38,462 nt of DNA, taken from a virus. Below, piece after piece: positions 34,299 to 38,462 of this stretch. A program made the position numbers and the translations under genes. The notes beneath the pieces are model-generated. The model searched no databases. It had not been told where the DNA came from and saw only the letters and a program-made list of their open reading frames with translations. Position 1 is the first letter of the stretch, and each line of letters begins with the position of its first letter. Location of the stretch: positions 1-38,462 of IMG/VR virus record IMGVR_UViG_3300017749_000034. One strand, given 5' to 3'.

Positions 34299-36866
34299 AT
34301 GCCGGTCTCTGTAAGACTTAGTGAACTCTCCCCCATAACTCAGGCACAGCTGACTGATTCAGATCTGTTCCTAGTCACTGACTCGGAGGCTACATCATCT
34401 AAAAAACTCACACTCGCTAACTTCAAAGCTCACCTCTTCAGTGGTAATAGCTTTGCTGAATTTAACGATGTTGATTTATCAAACCCCGCCCCCTCGGACG
34501 GACAATTCCTTCAGTATGATGCTGGATCCCAAAGATGGAAAGCGGGTGATATTTCACTCTCTTCTTTGGGTGAATTGGCTGACGTTGATTTAGGAACACC
34601 ACCCAGTAATGGACAAACTCTTATCTGGGATGGTGTAGGTAATAGATTTGAGCCAGGTACGATTGACCTGACTCCACTTCAAACTCAAATCACCACAGTT
34701 GATAATAGTTTAAGTGCTGTTGATACCAGACTTCAGACAGCTGAGACAAGTGTAAGTAACCTGGAAGTCGCTCTGGCACCAGAAACACTTAACTCTATCA
34801 ATGAGTTGGCTGCTGCTTTAGGTGATGACCCTGCTGCTTTCTCCACACTTCAAACAAGTCACACAACTTTATCTGGTGCCTTCACTACTTCACAGGCGAC
34901 ACAGGACGGAAGACTAACCGCTCTAGAAACCGAAGTAGCCAACCTGGACATTGACCTGGCCCCAGAGACACTCAACTCTATCAATGAGTTGGCAGCTGCC
35001 CTTGGAGATGACCCTGCCGCCCTCACCACAGCACAGACAGAAATTACCAACCTGGGTAGCACTAAAGCCAATAAGGCAGGTGACACCTTTACGGGTGTTG
35101 TTACTATTCAGGACCACCTTATTGTTGATGACAGCAATAACCTTGCTACAGAATACAATCTGAATATCAAGTCATCTGGTTCTTCTGTCTTTGGTGTTCT
35201 TGGAAATGGGTCAGTTCTTCTTGGTAACAACCCAACCACCCCATTCCTTGCTACTCAGGACCACCACGCAACCAGTAAGAAGTACGTTGATGATGCCATC
35301 GCTACTCTGGGACAAGATGGAGCACCTGGTTCGTTGGACACTATCAACGAACTGGCTAACATAATCTCTAAATTAGTCCCACCAGCACCCACAACTTTGG
35401 ATGGACTTGCTGTTAATGTCCTCACTAACGGAGGGACCCGAAGGTTATGTGTTGGCTTTACGGACAGGACTGGTGGTACATCAGGTTATAGTGCTGGTGA
35501 CCAAATTAAGAGAAACACAGATAGTTCTATTACAACTGATAAGATTCATGATGTTGGACCTGGTGATACTGGTTCCTTGGTTGGTATAATTAGTGACACC
35601 TTATCGACTTCCACTACCTTAACATCAGATATCAATAGTGCTAGTGTTAACGGATTAGAGCTTTCGGACAATAAGGACGCTTCACTCTCCACAAGAGATA
35701 GTGGGATTCAAGCAGACTTCTATCAAGTGTATGATGTAAGGTTTGTTAACGCCGCTGTTTCTGGTGCAGGACTTAACGAAGTATATTTCCAACACTCTGG
35801 AAATACCAGTGCTAAGGGTTACTTCTACGAAGATAACTCAACAGTATCAGCTCCTGTTCTTACCACCTCCTCAATATACCCACCTTCCTCACAGGATCAG
35901 GATGTAGCGTATTCTTCCGGTGTCCCCCATTACACCAACTCAACTGACAATGAGTTTTCATACTCTCTTTTCGCTACGAATATGTCAGGGGATATGTACA
36001 TCAATAATACTATCGCCACTTCCTCACAAACATCTGGTTTCACTCATCAGGGTAATAAGACTTATGTGGACTTCGGTGGCACTAACCCACCAGCTAAAGA
36101 CTTTGGAGTTGGGTCCAGTGAGTTCACAACTATTATTCAATATCCCAGAGACCTTCATGTCCAGGTGACCAATAACCAGTTTTCTAACTGGTCAATGTCT
36201 ACACCATATGGAAGTGACTCGGTAAGACCTAATGTTTCACTGACCTTTAACATCATGGGCTCAACCGCAAGGACGAATGTGGTAGATGAAGATAATATTT
36301 TGATTACTGGAGTTGGTTCTGGAACAGGTAACGCCGCCAGAGTCGGAGATGGTACTGGAGATAATCCAGTAGCCAACCCACAGGTATGGGATGAGACATC
36401 AACACCATCTAACCACGAGGCAATCGTAGTTGGTGGTGTTTTAAAACATGATGTCACTGACTACTCAACTGGTCATCGACCTGTTGGACCTGACCTATCA
36501 AGTAGGACAGTCAATGCTCAGTATGCTGAGTTTGACATCAGAAGGTCTGGTGTTTCTCAGTTCACTATCAACTACACAGGATCCTGTGATGGTTGTTGGG
36601 TGACAATGCCAAACAACACAGCCTGGCAGACTTCACTTTCAGGCACAAATGGCTGGGCTGATATGTTCCAGTCCTATCGAGGTTCAGGTGTCCCCACCAG
36701 TGCTGAACCTGGGTGTTCATCCGGTGGAGTTATGGATAACAATGGAGGTTCATTCACTTGTGTGTTTGGAACCGAATCGTCTTCCAACGACTCTGAAAAC
36801 CGAATACTGGTGAGATGGAAACTGGCAGATGACCAGTCCATCACTTCAATGTCATTCACAGCTTAA
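34299..36866 (+). CDS. Large fibre-like structural protein with INELAAALGDD coiled repeats (855 aa)
   Basis: 855 residues. The N-terminus has the shared segment (VRLSELSPITQAQLTDSDLF, then LVTDSEATSSKKLTLANFK). Two strands follow (FNDVDLSNPAPSDGQFLQYD and ELADVDLGTPPSNGQTLIWD), then a helical part (~125-260) with two copies of APETLNSINELAAALGDDPA 61 residues apart and a weaker third (SLDTINELANIIS, ~345-357), typical of fibre coiled-coil stalks. The C-terminal ~450 residues are beta-rich, with a Cys pair (GSCDGCWVTM) and further Cys near ~810 and ~824, and may be the receptor-binding head. It is cotranscribed with the next gene, only 15 nt away. No enzymatic motif is seen. Confidence 0.75.
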   Translation: MPVSVRLSELSPITQAQLTDSDLFLVTDSEATSSKKLTLANFKAHLFSGNSFAEFNDVDLSNPAPSDGQFLQYDAGSQRWKAGDISLSSLGELADVDLGTPPSNGQTLIWDGVGNRFEPGTIDLTPLQTQITTVDNSLSAVDTRLQTAETSVSNLEVALAPETLNSINELAAALGDDPAAFSTLQTSHTTLSGAFTTSQATQDGRLTALETEVANLDIDLAPETLNSINELAAALGDDPAALTTAQTEITNLGSTKANKAGDTFTGVVTIQDHLIVDDSNNLATEYNLNIKSSGSSVFGVLGNGSVLLGNNPTTPFLATQDHHATSKKYVDDAIATLGQDGAPGSLDTINELANIISKLVPPAPTTLDGLAVNVLTNGGTRRLCVGFTDRTGGTSGYSAGDQIKRNTDSSITTDKIHDVGPGDTGSLVGIISDTLSTSTTLTSDINSASVNGLELSDNKDASLSTRDSGIQADFYQVYDVRFVNAAVSGAGLNEVYFQHSGNTSAKGYFYEDNSTVSAPVLTTSSIYPPSSQDQDVAYSSGVPHYTNSTDNEFSYSLFATNMSGDMYINNTIATSSQTSGFTHQGNKTYVDFGGTNPPAKDFGVGSSEFTTIIQYPRDLHVQVTNNQFSNWSMSTPYGSDSVRPNVSLTFNIMGSTARTNVVDEDNILITGVGSGTGNAARVGDGTGDNPVANPQVWDETSTPSNHEAIVVGGVLKHDVTDYSTGHRPVGPDLSSRTVNAQYAEFDIRRSGVSQFTINYTGSCDGCWVTMPNNTAWQTSLSGTNGWADMFQSYRGSGVPTSAEPGCSSGGVMDNNGGSFTCVFGTESSSNDSENRILVRWKLADDQSITSMSFTA
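34773..35021 (+). repeat. Two coding copies of a 22-residue INELAAALGDD repeat
   Basis: Copies at 34773-34838 and 34956-35021, 183 nt apart. Both encode the same 22 residues, yet 9 of the 22 codons differ, all synonymously. Confidence 0.85.
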
Positions 36867-36881
36867 TCGGGAGGTAAAACA

Positions 36882-37943
36882 ATGACAGTTTCACTAGAAC
36901 AGAAAGTTGACTTCCTTCTTAAGAAGCTCGGCTACTCAGTAACAAAGACAGGTCTCGCAGAAGACGAGAGCCTTTCAGGAACAAAGAAGGCACCCTTTGC
37001 TGAAGCAATAGCTTCACCACTGGTTGTCCCCAACACAAGTATTTGGCAGGAGTCTGAAGACATCCCATCCACACCGCCTGGGGCTTCCACGAGTGTGGTA
37101 GAAGTATATGGTACATCAAATGCCGTATTGATGACAGCTGACCCAACTGTGACGGGTAACCGAACCTTTATTGCTCATAGTGGAGCAGGTAATAGTAGCT
37201 CTCCCATTTTGGGTGACTGGATTGACGTTCAGTTTGGTTCCGACTACATCGTTAATGTTTATAAGGGTGACCCTGATAATGGTGGAGTTAAGCTTTCTGC
37301 TTCTGGTAGTGGTTCTGATGATAGTTGGTTCTTTGACTACTCTGCTGGAGTTCTTAACTTTAATGGTAGTAATGTACCAAGTGGAGTAAACTCAACTAAC
37401 ATTTATATCGTTGCCTACAGATATATTGGAGCTAAGGGTGTATCTGAAGCATCAACAATCACTAACCTGGCTGAGAACACTGCTGACATTGACCTGATTC
37501 AAGAGAAACTTATCTCTCTTGATGAAAGAATTGAGAAGTTATTTGCTCTTGACACTCTTGTGCTCAGACTGGAGGATCAAACTCCAGAAACCGCTTCCTT
37601 GCCATCGACATCAATGTTTATTGATGAAGATAGTGACTCATCCACAACTACCTTTGGTGTCACACTTGACCCAGAGAGAGGAGTTTATGCTCTTGATGGT
37701 ATTCCTCAACCGACAGTTCAACTTCCTAGAGGTGACATCATCAAGTTTAATATCAGTGCCCTGACATCACCGACAGAGTTCAAAATTTATAAGAATGGGA
37801 GTCCACTCACACAGGGTGTATCCTATGGTGCTACCGAGGTAACAATTGATACTGGTAACTTACCTACCAATACCACCAAGATATTCTATAGGAATTCCCA
37901 GACTTCAGGGATGGGTTGGATTATCGAAGTTACTGACACCTAA
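36882..37943 (+). CDS. Virion structural protein with conserved cyanophage-type N-terminus (353 aa)
   Basis: 353 residues. It starts TVSLEQKVDFLLKKLGYSVT and continues KTGLAEDESLSGTKKAPFAE, an N-terminal helix plus a TKKAP..EAI.SP linker that I associate with fibre-associated proteins of T4-like cyanophages. Residues ~70-185 form a beta domain (FIAHSGAGNSSSPILGDWID), then a coiled coil (NTADIDLIQEKLISLDERIE, ~199-218), then a C-terminal beta domain ending GMGWIIEVTDT. The ribosome site is excellent (GGGAGGT, 36869-36875), and there is no late promoter in the 15-nt gap, so it depends on the promoter at 34269. The role is unknown; fibre assembly or attachment is a guess. Confidence 0.7.
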   Translation: MTVSLEQKVDFLLKKLGYSVTKTGLAEDESLSGTKKAPFAEAIASPLVVPNTSIWQESEDIPSTPPGASTSVVEVYGTSNAVLMTADPTVTGNRTFIAHSGAGNSSSPILGDWIDVQFGSDYIVNVYKGDPDNGGVKLSASGSGSDDSWFFDYSAGVLNFNGSNVPSGVNSTNIYIVAYRYIGAKGVSEASTITNLAENTADIDLIQEKLISLDERIEKLFALDTLVLRLEDQTPETASLPSTSMFIDEDSDSSTTTFGVTLDPERGVYALDGIPQPTVQLPRGDIIKFNISALTSPTEFKIYKNGSPLTQGVSYGATEVTIDTGNLPTNTTKIFYRNSQTSGMGWIIEVTDT

Positions 37944-37946
37944 ATA
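37940..37946 (+). promoter_or_regulatory. Putative T4-type late promoter (CTAAATA)
   Basis: CTAAATA contains the TAA stop (37941-37943) of the preceding gene. It lies 80 nt before the ATG at 38027, much farther than in the other units, so the next gene would have an unusually long leader. Confidence 0.5.
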
Positions 37947-37983
37947 CTTACGAACATTATAGTATAGTATTGTTAAGTGGAGT

Positions 37984-37997
37984 GAAGAACGTTCTTC
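37984..37997 (+). promoter_or_regulatory. Perfect 14-bp palindrome in the leader of the last gene
   Basis: GAAGAACGTTCTTC reads the same on both strands and is followed by TTTTATAA. As RNA it allows only a 5-bp stem with an ACGU loop. It could be a protein-binding site, a weak terminator or an RNA-processing hairpin; nothing decides between these. Confidence 0.4.
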
Positions 37998-38026
37998 TTT
38001 TATAACAAAACACGGAGTAATTACAA

Positions 38027-38462
38027 ATGGCCGCATCGCTTAAAGTAAGCGAACTTACCGCTTTGACTACGGTAGCTGCAGCAGACCTTATCTTGGTCTC
38101 TGATGCTGACGTAAGCATTTCTAAGAAAGTTACGCTTACTAATCTTGAGGGTTCCATTTCCCTCGCCAACCTCGGTACTAAGAGTATCGACAACCTGTCT
38201 GACGTTGACATCACAACGGCTGCACCTAATGCTGGAGAAGCTCTTGCGTGGGATGGTTCTAACTTCATTCCTACCGCAGCTCACTTCACCCTTGCTGGTG
38301 TTTCTGCTGGTGCAGTAAACCTCGGAACTTTTACCGGTGACATCATCACCGATAACACCACAATCAAAACTGCTTTCCAGGATCTGGAAACCAAGATTGA
38401 AGCTAACGACCAGGCAGCTGCTACAGCTTCTGCAGTTACAGAAATCGACGGAAACGTTAACG
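38027..38462 (+). CDS. Fibre-like structural protein, N-terminal part (cut by window end)
   Basis: The frame opens at ATG 38027 after a good ribosome site (ACGGAG, 38012-38017) and runs out of the window without a stop (145 codons seen). The N-terminus ASLKVSELTALTTVAAADLI, then LVSDADVSISKKVTLTNLEG, is the clearest example of the segment shared by the fibre genes at 12459, 25145, 28328 and 34299. A strand SIDNLSDVDITTAAPNAGEA, then LAWDGSNF, follows, like the DVDL...DGQ...LQYD strands of the 34299 gene. The visible end (TAFQDLETKIEANDQAAATA) is a coiled-coil start. The long 83-nt leader with a palindrome is unusual for this region. Confidence 0.75.
   Translation, partial: MAASLKVSELTALTTVAAADLILVSDADVSISKKVTLTNLEGSISLANLGTKSIDNLSDVDITTAAPNAGEALAWDGSNFIPTAAHFTLAGVSAGAVNLGTFTGDIITDNTTIKTAFQDLETKIEANDQAAATASAVTEIDGNVN

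Overview
The window is one contiguous block of virion-structure genes from a T4-like myovirus, most probably a marine cyanophage (Kyanoviridae type). The evidence is: recognisable gp25, gp6, gp7-like and gp8 baseplate-wedge genes in T4 order; a DUF4815 giant structural protein; a phage tail-collar protein; two S74 intramolecular-chaperone fibre proteins; many fibre/adhesin paralogues; and T4-type late promoters (ATAAATA/CTAAATA) in front of most transcription units. The DNA is AT-rich and tightly packed, with no gene-free stretch above 100 nt. No integrase, tRNA, rRNA, insertion sequence or CRISPR array was seen. A T4-like pelagiphage is a less likely alternative; the host cannot be settled from this window.

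Layout. 1-2791: tail of an unknown gene, a glutaredoxin, a 2OG-Fe(II)-oxygenase-like protein, an S74 fibre protein and a Cys/EF-hand-like protein. 2788-3590: four very small genes sitting between two hairpins, entered by a consensus sigma70 promoter. 3591-15186: gp25, gp6, a 2130-residue gp7-like protein, a second S74 protein and gp8. 15216-24423: the 2621-residue DUF4815 protein, a small coiled-coil protein and the tail-collar protein. 24448-38462: adhesin/fibre module with two small structural proteins, two tandem ~1050-residue repeat fibres, a collagen-like fibre, one reverse-strand NUMOD/homing-endonuclease-like small gene, and four more structural proteins, the last cut by the window edge.

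How the genes fit together. gp25, gp6, gp7-like and gp8 should build the baseplate wedge. The giant proteins and the fibre paralogues would form the periphery that contacts the cell. Many of the peripheral proteins are built from shared small modules: a common N-terminal segment with an (I/S)-EL...DLLLV...L core, a tryptophan-rich GDLWW...YIYY...W module, and glycine-tyrosine beta repeats. Expression looks late. Fifteen late-promoter motifs are seen, often sharing bases with the stop codon of the preceding gene. Two hairpins placed immediately before start codons resemble the T4 arrangement in which read-through RNA hides a start site that promoter-initiated RNA exposes.
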